From the NCBI GenBank assembly GCA_013152575.1, contig JAADGB010000124.1, positions 1-12,340 of the forward strand: 12,340 bases of DNA, read 5' to 3'. A program made the translations under genes and the position numbers. Source of the stretch: Thermoproteota archaeon (GTDB lineage: Archaea > Thermoproteota > Thermoprotei_A > Sulfolobales > Acidilobaceae). The notes under the pieces were generated by a model. That model saw nothing but the letters and a program-made list of their open reading frames with translations. It had not been told where the DNA came from and did not search any database. Shown piece after piece: positions 1-4,948 of this stretch (the first letter of the stretch is position 1; every line of letters starts with the position of its first letter).

Positions 1-147
1 ATAGAGTGGTGGGTTGACACCTACGAAAAAGAATATGGTGCTATCATAATAACTGTGAGGAAGGGAGATAAGACGTACAAGCTCAAAGCTGTAGCATACG
101 ACCTCGAACCTTTCGGGACATACCTAGAAGTAAAGGTGATGAAGTGA
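1..147 (+). CDS. C-terminal fragment of an unrecognised protein, cut by the window start
   Basis: The frame is open from base 1 and stops with TGA at 145-147, leaving the last 48 residues. The fragment alternates charged and hydrophobic residues (IIITV, then YKLKAVAYDL, then YLEVKVM), which looks like the closing strands of a beta-rich domain. No family is recognisable from this piece. The stop overlaps the next start in a TGATG arrangement, so the two genes are probably translated together. Codon use (ATA, AGG, AAG) matches the rest of the plus-strand genes. Confidence 0.7.
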   Translation: MEWWVDTYEKEYGAIIITVRKGDKTYKLKAVAYDLEPFGTYLEVKVMK

Positions 148-311
148 TGGAGATACTGGTATCAGAGTTCCGAGGAACCGAATGGGAGAAAGAGCTGAAA
201 ATAGAAGAGGCCAGGGAACTGATGACTAAGGGATACGTGGATGTCGAGCTGGTTTTTTCACCTAAGGTCTTGTGGTTGATTCAGAGGGGGCGGAGGGTGG
301 CGGGTAAGTAA
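147..311 (+). CDS. Small unrecognised protein, 54 residues
   Basis: The ATG at 147 overlaps the upstream stop (TGATG), and GGTGATGAAG lies just before it as a ribosome binding site. The protein has an acidic, probably helical first half (EKELKIEEARELM) and a basic tail (QRGRRVAGK). A T6 tract at 253-258 falls inside the frame, and codon use after it changes (TTG, ATT, CGG appear). This raises the possibility that the T tract serves as a transcription terminator embedded in the gene's last third. No family is recognised. It is too short to appear in many automatic gene calls, but the overlap, ribosome binding site and codon use support it. Confidence 0.55.
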   Translation: MEILVSEFRGTEWEKELKIEEARELMTKGYVDVELVFSPKVLWLIQRGRRVAGK

Positions 312-327
312 CCCCCACCCCCGCAGG

Positions 328-347
328 CCCCTCCAAGTGAGGGGTGA
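328..347 (+). promoter_or_regulatory. Hairpin enclosing the ribosome binding site of the 353 gene
   Basis: CCCCTC (328-333) and GAGGGG (339-344) are perfect reverse complements separated by the 5-base loop CAAGT. The right arm is most of the Shine-Dalgarno element GAGGGGTGA (339-347) that serves the ATG at 353. In RNA the closed hairpin would hide the ribosome binding site. The complementarity is seen directly; a regulatory role is inference. Confidence 0.45.
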
Positions 348-352
348 ACGTG

Positions 353-712
353 ATGGCTAAGAAGGGTGGAAAAGAGATGTCCGTGATGGAGAAGCTCGAT
401 AAGATAGTATCCGAGAGAAAGGATGAATGGATAAACATAGAAATAGCCAGGGTAGACGCTCCAACCCCCCTATTACTGGAGCTAAGCGTATCACCAGAAG
501 ATGAGAACGGCAACAGAGTAGCATACATGAGGCTAAGGACCGCCAGAATCGATAACGCCATAAAGCTAGGGCCACAGCACGTGGAGAGCCTAATACTACT
601 CGGAGAGCTACTGACACAAGAGGATGTAAAGGCTAAGCTGAGAGAGATAGCGCTATGGCTAAGCAAGTTCTCAGCAAACAGGAGAAGGGGAGCAGTCAGG
701 ATATCCATCTAA
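353..712 (+). CDS. Unrecognised 119-residue protein, basic C-terminus
   Basis: I start this at ATG 353 rather than the in-frame GTG at 344, because the GTG lies inside the Shine-Dalgarno element GAGGGGTGA (339-347), which sits at the normal distance from ATG 353. The order is a charged helical N-terminus (MSVMEKLDKIVSERKDEW, about residues 9-26), a beta-rich middle (LLLELSVSPEDENG, VAYMRLRTARI), two amphipathic helices (PQHVESLILLGELL and VKAKLREIALWLSKF), and a basic end (NRRRGAVRISI). The middle faintly resembles single-stranded-DNA-binding folds of the PC4 type, but this is too weak to name. It is followed directly by a pyrimidine-rich T-tract terminator, so it probably closes its transcript. 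Confidence 0.8.
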   Translation: MAKKGGKEMSVMEKLDKIVSERKDEWINIEIARVDAPTPLLLELSVSPEDENGNRVAYMRLRTARIDNAIKLGPQHVESLILLGELLTQEDVKAKLREIALWLSKFSANRRRGAVRISI

Positions 713-756
713 CCCCCTTCTCTACCCTAACCCCACTTCTTTCCCTTCCATTTTTT
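713..756 (+). terminator. Pyrimidine-rich T-tract terminator after the 353 gene
   Basis: Right after the TAA at 710-712 the coding strand becomes almost purely pyrimidine and ends in T6 at 751-756. Archaeal RNA polymerase terminates at T-rich tracts without needing a stem, and the same arrangement recurs after the next two genes. The sequence TCTATAAT just downstream (756-763) could also be read as a TATA-like element, but it is too close to the 787 start for a transcript that keeps the GAGGTGAT ribosome binding site. Confidence 0.5.
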
Positions 757-786
757 CTATAATCCCCTCTCAGAGGTGATAAACTT

Positions 787-1176
787 ATGCCCTACATCGT
801 GTATAAGGGCCTAATATATGATGGTAACGAGTATTTCGTGTTCCTGGAATACAAGAATGGAGTCTACAGACCAGGATTCATACACATAAGCAGAGCATAC
901 AGGGCTCAAATCCATCCACTAGGGGGCCCATTCGTAACGCTATACACAGTAGACGATGGGGATATACCCGATAACACCATACCAGTAGCAGAGGTAGTAT
1001 GCCAAAACATACAGATAATAGGCAAAGCCTACAAGATAAACGTAGACGGGAAATTCATGATAACCGAATCCCTAATAGAAGCCCTCGAATACTGCAAGAC
1101 AGAAGCAAGAAACCCAGAGATACTATACATGGAATATAAGAGGGTAGAAAAGGAGCTATCAAAGGAGATATCCTAG
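787..1176 (+). CDS. Unrecognised 129-residue beta-rich protein
   Basis: The ATG at 787 follows GAGGTGAT (773-780) at good spacing. Residues 1-75 alternate hydrophobic, aromatic and charged positions (YIVYKGLIYDG, EYFVFLEYKNGVY, GPFVTLYTVDDG), suggesting a beta barrel or sandwich. The last 40 residues (ESLIEALEYCKTEARNPEILYMEYKRVEKELSKEIS) should be helical. It contains two cysteines far apart (about 72 and 103) and no obvious catalytic motif or membrane segment. It stands alone between two terminator-like tracts, so it may be its own transcription unit. I do not recognise the family. Confidence 0.8.
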   Translation: MPYIVYKGLIYDGNEYFVFLEYKNGVYRPGFIHISRAYRAQIHPLGGPFVTLYTVDDGDIPDNTIPVAEVVCQNIQIIGKAYKINVDGKFMITESLIEALEYCKTEARNPEILYMEYKRVEKELSKEIS

Positions 1177-1190
1177 TTTTTTCTCGTTTT
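1177..1190 (+). terminator. T-tract terminator after the 787 gene
   Basis: The TAG at 1174-1176 is followed at once by T6 (1177-1182), CTCG, and T4 (1187-1190). This is a typical crenarchaeal T-rich termination signal. Confidence 0.55.
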
Positions 1191-1214
1191 ACCCTGTGAT
1201 GAGTCTTGGGCCGC

Positions 1215-1219
1215 TATAT
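1215..1219 (+). promoter_or_regulatory. Possible TATA element ahead of the 1313 gene
   Basis: TATAT within GCTATATGATT is the only TATA-like stretch in the 1177-1312 gap. Archaeal start sites lie about 25 bases downstream, which would put transcription near 1240 and leave hairpin 2 (1252-1285) in the leader while cutting off the outer stem. The match is short and weak. Confidence 0.2.
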
Positions 1220-1231
1220 GATTGATGAGTT

Positions 1232-1245
1232 AGACCGGCCGGTCT
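1232..1245 (+). promoter_or_regulatory. Perfect 14-bp GC palindrome, candidate operator or hairpin
   Basis: AGACCGGCCGGTCT reads identically on both strands. As DNA it could be a dimeric regulator site, and the window encodes at least three RHH proteins and one winged-helix protein that could bind such sites. As RNA it is hairpin 1 of the structured leader. If the TATA-like element at 1215 is used, the palindrome covers the expected transcription start, a position where binding would repress. Confidence 0.4.
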
Positions 1246-1312
1246 GAGGGGCCCGAGGGAGTGGGGCGGTAGTCCCCTCCCCGGGAGGCCCATCGTCGTA
1301 TGGGGTGAGAGC

Positions 1313-1735
1313 GTGGTAGAGGAGAAGGCCCAGGTTGTCCTGAAGGAAGAGGAGGAAATAGAGATAGAGGAAGAGACAATGCAGAAGCCAGCCATAGAAG
1401 TAGAGGAGACAGACCACATCTGGCTAGTCTCAGAGGGAGACGAGCTAGACGCCGTAGTAACAAAGATAACACACGGTAAGATGAAGCACCTACTACCATC
1501 GAGGCTATTCGAGGACGAGAGATGGAAGGAGAGAATGGAGAGGATAGCAGACAGGTACGGCATAAAGGTATGCTTCAAGATAGAGAACCTAGGAGTCGAG
1601 GACTGTGACGTGATACTCTACAGCTTCCACGAGAATGCGAGATACCCCAAGATAGCCGCCAGATACAAGGAGTTCTACAAGGGACAGAAGATAAAAGTCA
1701 AAGCCAACAACAAGGGCAGATTCAAGATAGTCTAA
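1313..1735 (+). CDS. Unrecognised 140-residue protein with acidic N-terminus
   Basis: It starts at GTG 1313, placed four bases behind GGGGTGAG (1302-1309); the next in-frame ATG would cut into the acidic segment. Residues 1-34 are strongly acidic and low in complexity (KEEEEIEIEEETMQ), probably a disordered or coiled arm. The rest is a compact mixed alpha/beta domain with a basic, strand-like end (YKGQKIKVKANNKGRFKIV). Cysteines occur at about 89 and 101. No family is recognised. An acidic tail next to a basic domain is common in nucleic-acid-binding or DNA-mimic proteins, but that is only a suggestion. Its long structured leader sets it apart from the neighbouring genes. Confidence 0.8.
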   Translation: MVEEKAQVVLKEEEEIEIEEETMQKPAIEVEETDHIWLVSEGDELDAVVTKITHGKMKHLLPSRLFEDERWKERMERIADRYGIKVCFKIENLGVEDCDVILYSFHENARYPKIAARYKEFYKGQKIKVKANNKGRFKIV

Positions 1736-1760
1736 CCCCCCCCTCTTTTTTTCCCTCTTT
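1736..1760 (+). terminator. Pyrimidine-rich T7 terminator after the 1313 gene
   Basis: TAA is followed by a C tract, then T7 (1746-1752) and CCCTCTTT. This matches the signals after the two preceding genes. Confidence 0.5.
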
Positions 1761-1776
1761 CTCCCATGTAGAGGGG
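1740..1776 (+). promoter_or_regulatory. Long-range pairing over the 1784 gene's ribosome binding site
   Basis: CCCCTCT (1740-1746) is a perfect reverse complement of AGAGGGG (1770-1776), which is part of the Shine-Dalgarno element AGAGGGGTGAT of the ATG at 1784. A second copy, CCCTCT (1753-1758), could pair with the same arm. The left arm overlaps the upstream terminator, so pairing is possible only in transcripts that read through. This could be trivial, since C/T-rich terminators naturally complement purine-rich ribosome binding sites. Confidence 0.3.
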
Positions 1777-1783
1777 TGATAGT

Positions 1784-2053
1784 ATGAAGGCTAAGGTCGT
1801 GGAGTATACGGCTATGATACAGGTTAAGGAGATGAAGAAGATAGAGAGTTTCATAAGAATAGTAGCTAAGCTGATATGCAAGCTAAGAGAGGAGCTAGAG
1901 GACATCAGAGAGACGGACTATGCATTCAGGCTAGTACTGAGATTCGGAGAAGTAAAGATAGAGAGCAACGGATGGATCTACGTCAAGGCCAACGCACTAG
2001 AGAACCTGAACGGAGTAGTAAAGCTCGTAATGGAGGCGATCGAGAATGAGTGA
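1784..2053 (+). CDS. Unrecognised 89-residue alpha/beta protein
   Basis: A strong site, GAGGGGTGAT (1771-1780), precedes ATG 1784. The order is an N-terminal strand (KAKVVEYTAMIQV), a long helix (KKIESFIRIVAKLICKLREELEDI), two strands (YAFRLVLRFGEVKIES and GWIYVKANAL), and a C-terminal helix (NGVVKLVMEAIENE). This resembles a small ferredoxin-like sandwich, but no family can be named. It is the first gene of a nearly gap-free series running to about 6950. Its end overlaps the next gene by 8 bases. Confidence 0.8.
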   Translation: MKAKVVEYTAMIQVKEMKKIESFIRIVAKLICKLREELEDIRETDYAFRLVLRFGEVKIESNGWIYVKANALENLNGVVKLVMEAIENE

Positions 2054-2432
2054 GGCGATAGAGTCTATGGTACCCCTCCTGGTCGAGACATTCACGCTAG
2101 CCATGGAGCACAGAAAGAGAGACATAGCGAAACTAGCAGTCGAGGAACTCAAGAAGATAAAGGAGAAACAGAACGACATAGCATGGATATACGAGGGAGA
2201 AGACACCAGAGTAGCCTCTAGGCTAACAGTCCTAATGACGTACTACGGACAACTACTGAGTAAAGCGTGTATGGAGAGGGAACAGAACTTCGAATACTGT
2301 CGTGTCTACACCGCAATATCAATGGCCAGCATATACTCTCTAGCATCCGAGCTAACGATCGAGTACATGAAAGAAGAATATGGAGGTGAAGGTGATGGAG
2401 AAGTTGGTGGAGAAGAAGATATTCCTACGTGA
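2046..2432 (+). CDS. Unrecognised all-helical protein, 128 residues
   Basis: ATG 2046 lies inside the end of the previous gene. Residues 1-110 should be wholly helical (ESMVPLLVETFTLAMEHRKRD, then a basic run AVEELKKIKEKQND, then YSLASELTIEYMKEEY). The last 15 residues are Gly/Glu-rich (GGEGDGEVGGEEDIPT), and that tail coincides with the ribosome binding site and first codons of the RHH gene at 2395. The tail is therefore probably shaped by the overlap rather than by its own function. Two cysteines lie at about 79 and 89. The function is unknown. Confidence 0.75.
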   Translation: MSEAIESMVPLLVETFTLAMEHRKRDIAKLAVEELKKIKEKQNDIAWIYEGEDTRVASRLTVLMTYYGQLLSKACMEREQNFEYCRVYTAISMASIYSLASELTIEYMKEEYGGEGDGEVGGEEDIPT

Positions 2433-2556
2433 AGACCAAGTCGAAGAGATAGAAAAGCTATCCAAACAACTAGACTGGCCCTTCTCTAAGACAATACGCA
2501 AACTCCTAGACGAATGCCTAAAGGAGAAGGAGGCGAAGGAGAATGAGCAAGCATGA
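2395..2556 (+). CDS. Small ribbon-helix-helix DNA-binding protein, 53 residues
   Basis: This short gene overlaps the end of the 2046 gene by 38 bases in another frame, and GGAGGTGAAGGTG sits just ahead of ATG 2395. The protein follows the RHH (CopG/Arc/MetJ) plan: a strand KKIFL at residues 7-11, helix 1 EDQVEEIEKLSKQLD (13-27), a turn WPFS (28-31), and helix 2 KTIRKLLDECLKEKE (32-46), with the conserved Ser-x-x-Ile-Arg pattern at 31-35. It should dimerise and bind a short operator with its strand pair, as in many crenarchaeal virus regulators. It overlaps the next gene's start by 14 bases. A likely autoregulator; its target is unknown. Confidence 0.72.
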   Translation: MEKLVEKKIFLREDQVEEIEKLSKQLDWPFSKTIRKLLDECLKEKEAKENEQA

Positions 2557-2809
2557 GTTCCTAGCGGGAGTACTGGTAACCATCTTCATACTCATAATAA
2601 TCAATATCATCGCCGTTGTCTATGTAACCTCACCTTCAACAGAAAAAATGGAGACTCAGACCAACGGCTCAGAGAAAACCGAGATAACAGTATACAAAGA
2701 AGTATCACCAGAGATAAAACAAACAATACTATGGTACGCATTCATAACAACGACACTAGTAATAATCCTATCACTACTAGTCGCCGGAATCTACACGATA
2801 GGCGAATAA
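2543..2809 (+). CDS. Small membrane protein, two transmembrane helices
   Basis: It starts at ATG 2543 within the end of the RHH gene, after the purine-rich GGAGAAGGAGGCGAAGGAGA. Residues 7-29 (LAGVLVTIFILIIINIIAVVYV) form the first membrane helix. A polar loop follows, rich in Ser/Thr/Glu (STEKMETQTNGSEKTEITVY). A second helix spans about residues 62-84 (ILWYAFITTTLVIILSLLVAG). Both ends are short, so the loop is likely exposed on one side of the membrane. It heads a run of membrane proteins (2543, 2820, 3415). Such proteins are abundant in crenarchaeal viruses, but no family can be assigned. Confidence 0.8.
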   Translation: MSKHEFLAGVLVTIFILIIINIIAVVYVTSPSTEKMETQTNGSEKTEITVYKEVSPEIKQTILWYAFITTTLVIILSLLVAGIYTIGE

Positions 2810-2819
2810 GGTGATAGAA

Positions 2820-3140
2820 ATGGAGACATGGAAGATAGTATTCATACTAGGCGCGACCATGGTAACACTCTCATTCGCGGTATACCTTGGAGTTCTCTTC
2901 TTCGGCCCATCATACACGATAAGATGGAGCGCATCAATAGAGGGAGTAGACTACTACCAGGTAACCGACGACGGAAAACTAATCGTAGTAAAGGGGAGCG
3001 ACTCAGCAGTGATACACCTGAAAACAGAGCTGAGCTACTGGGACTTCCACAGCCTACAGGAGTTCCTGCTAGTACTGATGGGATCAACAGGGCTAGTGTT
3101 AGCCCTAGTCTCACCAGCATTCGACAGCAAGGACCCATAA
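2820..3140 (+). CDS. Membrane protein with a roughly 60-residue exposed domain
   Basis: I choose ATG 2820, because AAGGTGAT (2809-2816) lies at the usual distance; the in-frame GTG at 2811 is part of that site. Residues 5-30 (KIVFILGATMVTLSFAVYLGVLFF) and about 82-100 (FLLVLMGSTGLVLALVSPA) are membrane helices. Between them lies a folded-looking loop of beta character (YTIRWSASIEGVDYYQVTDDG, KLIVVKGSDSAVIHL). The arrangement suggests a small ectodomain presented outside the cell or virion. The family is unknown. It follows the 2543 gene with 10 bases between them, so the two are co-transcribed. Confidence 0.8.
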   Translation: METWKIVFILGATMVTLSFAVYLGVLFFGPSYTIRWSASIEGVDYYQVTDDGKLIVVKGSDSAVIHLKTELSYWDFHSLQEFLLVLMGSTGLVLALVSPAFDSKDP

Positions 3141-3152
3141 GGTGAAGCAGAG

Positions 3153-3422
3153 ATGAACGAGACAATACCAGAGGGCCTGAAGGAGATACTCAGGATAGCC
3201 CACAAGTCGGCAGTCCAGGCGATAAAGGAGGCGATCGACTTGGGGCAAATGATGTCCTTCTCATACTGCTACAGGGTAATAATGTCGATCTACAAATGCA
3301 CCTACAGATGCCACGCAGAATATCTAGAAAATGAATCAAAGGACAAGACCACGAGCGACCTAATGGATTGCGTCTACAAGTGTATAGATGAGGCGAGGGA
3401 GAAGGTGGTCCTCTATGGGTAA
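3153..3422 (+). CDS. Small helical protein with twin CX3C cysteine motif
   Basis: AAGGTGAAG (3139-3147) precedes ATG 3153. The 89-residue protein is predicted helical throughout and has a paired cysteine motif: C49-TYR-C53 and C73-VYK-C77, with a further cysteine at 39. Two CX3C pairs on opposing helices are the pattern of disulfide-stapled helical hairpins, as in mitochondrial small Tim proteins. Crenarchaeal cytoplasm often supports protein disulfides. A metal-site alternative cannot be excluded. A second, much shorter protein with the same pattern is encoded at 4269. No family assignment; any kinship with eukaryotic proteins is not implied. Confidence 0.8.
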   Translation: MNETIPEGLKEILRIAHKSAVQAIKEAIDLGQMMSFSYCYRVIMSIYKCTYRCHAEYLENESKDKTTSDLMDCVYKCIDEAREKVVLYG

Positions 3423-3654
3423 GGAGGACGCATTACTGGTAATAGGAATAACAGGACTCATAATGCTCGTGCTAGGGTTTCTGCTGGGAGCATACGGACT
3501 ATACCATGTGATCAACTACCTAATATCCCTCCTACCACCAGATGTCCAGGAGAAGGCACAGGACATGCTAGGCGGTCTAGCCCTCTTCGTTATAGGCTAC
3601 TTCCTAATGGAGATCGTAGACAATGAAATGAAGAAAGGTGATAGGAGTGGCTAG
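3415..3654 (+). CDS. Two-helix membrane protein, 79 residues
   Basis: I choose ATG 3415 over the upstream ATG 3388, since AAGGTGGTC (3402-3410) precedes it and the 3388-3414 stretch lies inside the previous gene. It overlaps the 3153 gene by 8 bases. The first membrane helix is LLVIGITGLIMLVLGFLLGAYGL (about 6-28). A second hydrophobic segment is MLGGLALFVIGYFLMEIV (about 52-69). A short amphipathic stretch (VINYLISLLPPDVQEKAQD) lies between them. The tail is charged (DNEMKKGDRSG). Function unknown; it belongs to the same membrane-protein cluster as 2543 and 2820. Confidence 0.78.
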   Translation: MGKEDALLVIGITGLIMLVLGFLLGAYGLYHVINYLISLLPPDVQEKAQDMLGGLALFVIGYFLMEIVDNEMKKGDRSG

Positions 3655-3988
3655 GAAGACTGACCCCGCACGGATAGCGGAGTGGATAGAGTCCAGGAAC
3701 GAGATAGAGCTGACGGGGCTGTTCAGGGACTACGTGGAGAACCCCTCCCCAGAGCTGTGGAAGGAGATCATAGACCACATCAACTGGATGATAGAGGAGG
3801 ACTGGGAGCCGATATGGCTACAGTCAGGGATGAATATGGATCCCGACAACGTGAGGGAGATACACGACTTGATAAGAGACTGGATAGAAAAGCTAGGCAG
3901 GGAAGTGGGGATGCCCGAGGACAAGATAGAGGAAATCAAGGACATATTCTCGTCAAAGTTCTCACGTGTGACCGGGATATGGTGGTGA
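3647..3988 (+). CDS. Unrecognised helical, Trp-rich protein, 113 residues
   Basis: The start is GTG 3647, preceded by AAAGGTGAT (3634-3642); the in-frame GTG at 3638 is inside that site. The protein is helical and acidic with many tryptophans (EWIESRNEIELTGLFRDYV; LWKEIIDHINWMIEEDWEPIW; ending GIWW). It has no cysteines and no membrane segment. The MNMDPDNVREIHDLIRDWIEKL segment resembles a helical-bundle adaptor, but no family is recognised. It overlaps the preceding gene by 8 bases and is followed after 3 bases by the next, so it is part of the same transcript. Confidence 0.78.
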   Translation: MARKTDPARIAEWIESRNEIELTGLFRDYVENPSPELWKEIIDHINWMIEEDWEPIWLQSGMNMDPDNVREIHDLIRDWIEKLGREVGMPEDKIEEIKDIFSSKFSRVTGIWW

Positions 3989-3991
3989 GGC

Positions 3992-4258
3992 ATGAGCGAG
4001 GAGCCCCCATACCTAGTCTCAATCGAGATAGAGATACCCAAGAGTGATGTATGGGATCACATAGCCTCAGACGTGGTATGGAGGCTACTGAGAAAGAAGG
4101 GAGTACACGAGATAAAAATCAAGGCACTAGCCAGGAAAGTACACGCCGAGATAGTAGTACCCGAAATAGAGGACGCGATAAAACTACTACAGCAACTGAT
4201 AGACCCAGAGAAATACAAGATAACACACTTCCAGGTAACACAACTAATAGACGTGTAG
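3992..4258 (+). CDS. Unrecognised 88-residue alpha/beta protein
   Basis: GTGGTGAGG precedes ATG 3992. The arrangement is strand (YLVSIEIEIPK), helix (SDVWDHIASDVVWRLLRKKG), strand (HEIKIKALARK), strand (VHAEIVVPEI), helix (DAIKLLQQLID) and strand (YKITHFQVTQLIDV), consistent with a ferredoxin-like fold. It superficially resembles the 1784 protein in layout, but I see no clear sequence identity between them. There are no active-site motifs and no cysteines. It overlaps neither neighbour and has the local codon bias. Confidence 0.8.
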   Translation: MSEEPPYLVSIEIEIPKSDVWDHIASDVVWRLLRKKGVHEIKIKALARKVHAEIVVPEIEDAIKLLQQLIDPEKYKITHFQVTQLIDV

Positions 4259-4268
4259 GTGAACCGAT

Positions 4269-4397
4269 ATGCTAAATGAGGAGAGATTCGAGGAGTTCCG
4301 GCTATGCATACACAACTGCAACGTTGAATGGACTAAACATAGAGATTGGAACAAGCTACAGGAATGCCTCAAGAGATGCGTAGACGAATACCTATAA
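4269..4397 (+). CDS. 42-residue twin CX3C microprotein
   Basis: This short gene fills the gap between 4258 and 4411 exactly, with its own site AGGTGAAC (4257-4264) ahead of ATG 4269 and a TAA at 4395-4397. Cysteines fall at C13-IHN-C17 and C33-LKR-C37, separated by 15 residues, on two amphipathic helices (ERFEEFRLC and KLQECLKRCVDEYL). The spacing matches a disulfide-stapled helical hairpin and mirrors the 3153 protein (CX3C, 19 residues, CX3C). Good ribosome binding site, tight fit, and local codon use (CTA, ATA, AGA) support a real gene. Function unknown. Confidence 0.72.
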   Translation: MLNEERFEEFRLCIHNCNVEWTKHRDWNKLQECLKRCVDEYL

Positions 4398-4410
4398 GGA
4401 GGTGATGAGC

Positions 4411-4671
4411 ATGAAGGGGGCCGAGTACTACCTACTGAAGGCTGCATACCATGAGATAGTCATGGCGAAGGAGTATCTATGGAAAGCGGAGACAGCGCTA
4501 AGAGTCATAGGCGAGAACACCCAGGGCCACATGAGGAACATGCTAGACAAGACGGCCGATAAGATAGTCGCTATAGTCAAGGAGATAGAGTGGGCGGAGA
4601 AGATGATACACCGCATGACCCTAGAACAGTTCCTCCTAGACCTAGAAGAGGAGGGAGAAGACAATGCTTAA
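4411..4671 (+). CDS. Unrecognised helical protein, 86 residues
   Basis: The strongest ribosome binding site in the window, AAGGAGGTGAT (4396-4406), precedes ATG 4411; the in-frame GTG 4402 and ATG 4405 lie within that site. The sequence is two long helices (AEYYLLKAAYHEIVMAKEYLWKAE and RNMLDKTADKIVAIVKEIEWAE) and an acidic tail (LDLEEEGEDNA). His, Tyr and Met residues are frequent, but there is no metal motif. The function is unknown. It overlaps the winged-helix gene at 4664 by 8 bases, suggesting coupled production with that likely regulator. Confidence 0.78.
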   Translation: MKGAEYYLLKAAYHEIVMAKEYLWKAETALRVIGENTQGHMRNMLDKTADKIVAIVKEIEWAEKMIHRMTLEQFLLDLEEEGEDNA

Positions 4672-4948
4672 GGAGGAGCTGATGAGGGAGATACTAGCCT
4701 ACATAGAGAGGAAGGGCAAGAGCTACTTCACCAAGGACGACCTATACCGCTACCTCCTATTCAAGCACAGGAGCAACCTAGACATCACCATAGAGACCCT
4801 AACCAGGAAAATACGAGAACTAGCAGACCAAGGCTTCCTGCATAGGGTCTGGAAGGGGCAGAGAGTCTACTACGTACCCATAGTCTCCAGGATAAGAGCC
4901 TACCTCTACGAGGTGGAGAAGAGTGAAGGAAGTCAAAATAGAAGCTGA
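4664..4948 (+). CDS. Winged-helix DNA-binding protein, 94 residues
   Basis: ATG 4664 overlaps the previous gene and follows GGAGGGAGAAG. Residues 1-72 match a winged helix-turn-helix plan: helix 1 EELMREILAYIERKG, helix 2 TKDDLYRYLLFKHR, recognition helix ITIETLTRKIRELADQG, and a wing FLHRVWKGQRVYYVPI. The final 20 residues (RIRAYLYEVEKSEGSQNRS) are probably helical and basic-to-polar. It would act as a DNA-binding regulator, perhaps of viral promoters, and the GC palindrome at 1232 is one possible site type. The assignment rests on pattern only; the subfamily is not identifiable. Confidence 0.62.
   Translation: MLKEELMREILAYIERKGKSYFTKDDLYRYLLFKHRSNLDITIETLTRKIRELADQGFLHRVWKGQRVYYVPIVSRIRAYLYEVEKSEGSQNRS

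Larger units (their letters stand above)
1207..1292 (+). promoter_or_regulatory. GC-rich structured leader, possible three-way-junction RNA
   Basis: Three sets of complementary segments nest cleanly. The closing stem is TGGGCC (1207-1212) with GGCCCA (1287-1292). Hairpin 1 is AGACC-GGCC-GGTCT (1232-1245). Hairpin 2 pairs CCCG (1252-1255) with CGGG (1282-1285), GGGA (1257-1260) with TCCC (1278-1281) and GGGG (1263-1266) with CCCC (1274-1277), around a 7-base loop CGGTAGT with two small bulges. It lies directly upstream of the GGGGTGAG ribosome binding site (1302-1309) of the 1313 gene. It could be a 5' leader element, a small RNA or an operator region. The pairings are seen; the RNA and its role are inferred. 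Confidence 0.45.

Noticed and set aside
262..708. 148-residue open frame on the minus strand opposite the 353 gene
   Set aside because: It is Ser-rich with no ribosome binding site and mirrors the purine-rich plus-strand gene, whose codon use and start are normal.
1189..1578. Minus-strand frames over the 1313 gene and its leader
   Set aside because: Low-complexity Ser/Leu translations that arise from the complement of the acidic N-terminus; no start signals.
2828..3165. Overlapping plus and minus frames within the 2820 gene
   Set aside because: Arg/Ser-rich translations typical of shifted frames; the 2820 frame has two membrane helices and a good ribosome binding site.
3153..4397. Homology of the twin-CX3C proteins to eukaryotic small Tim or CHCH proteins
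   Set aside because: Only the cysteine spacing matches; sequence similarity is absent and convergence is likely.
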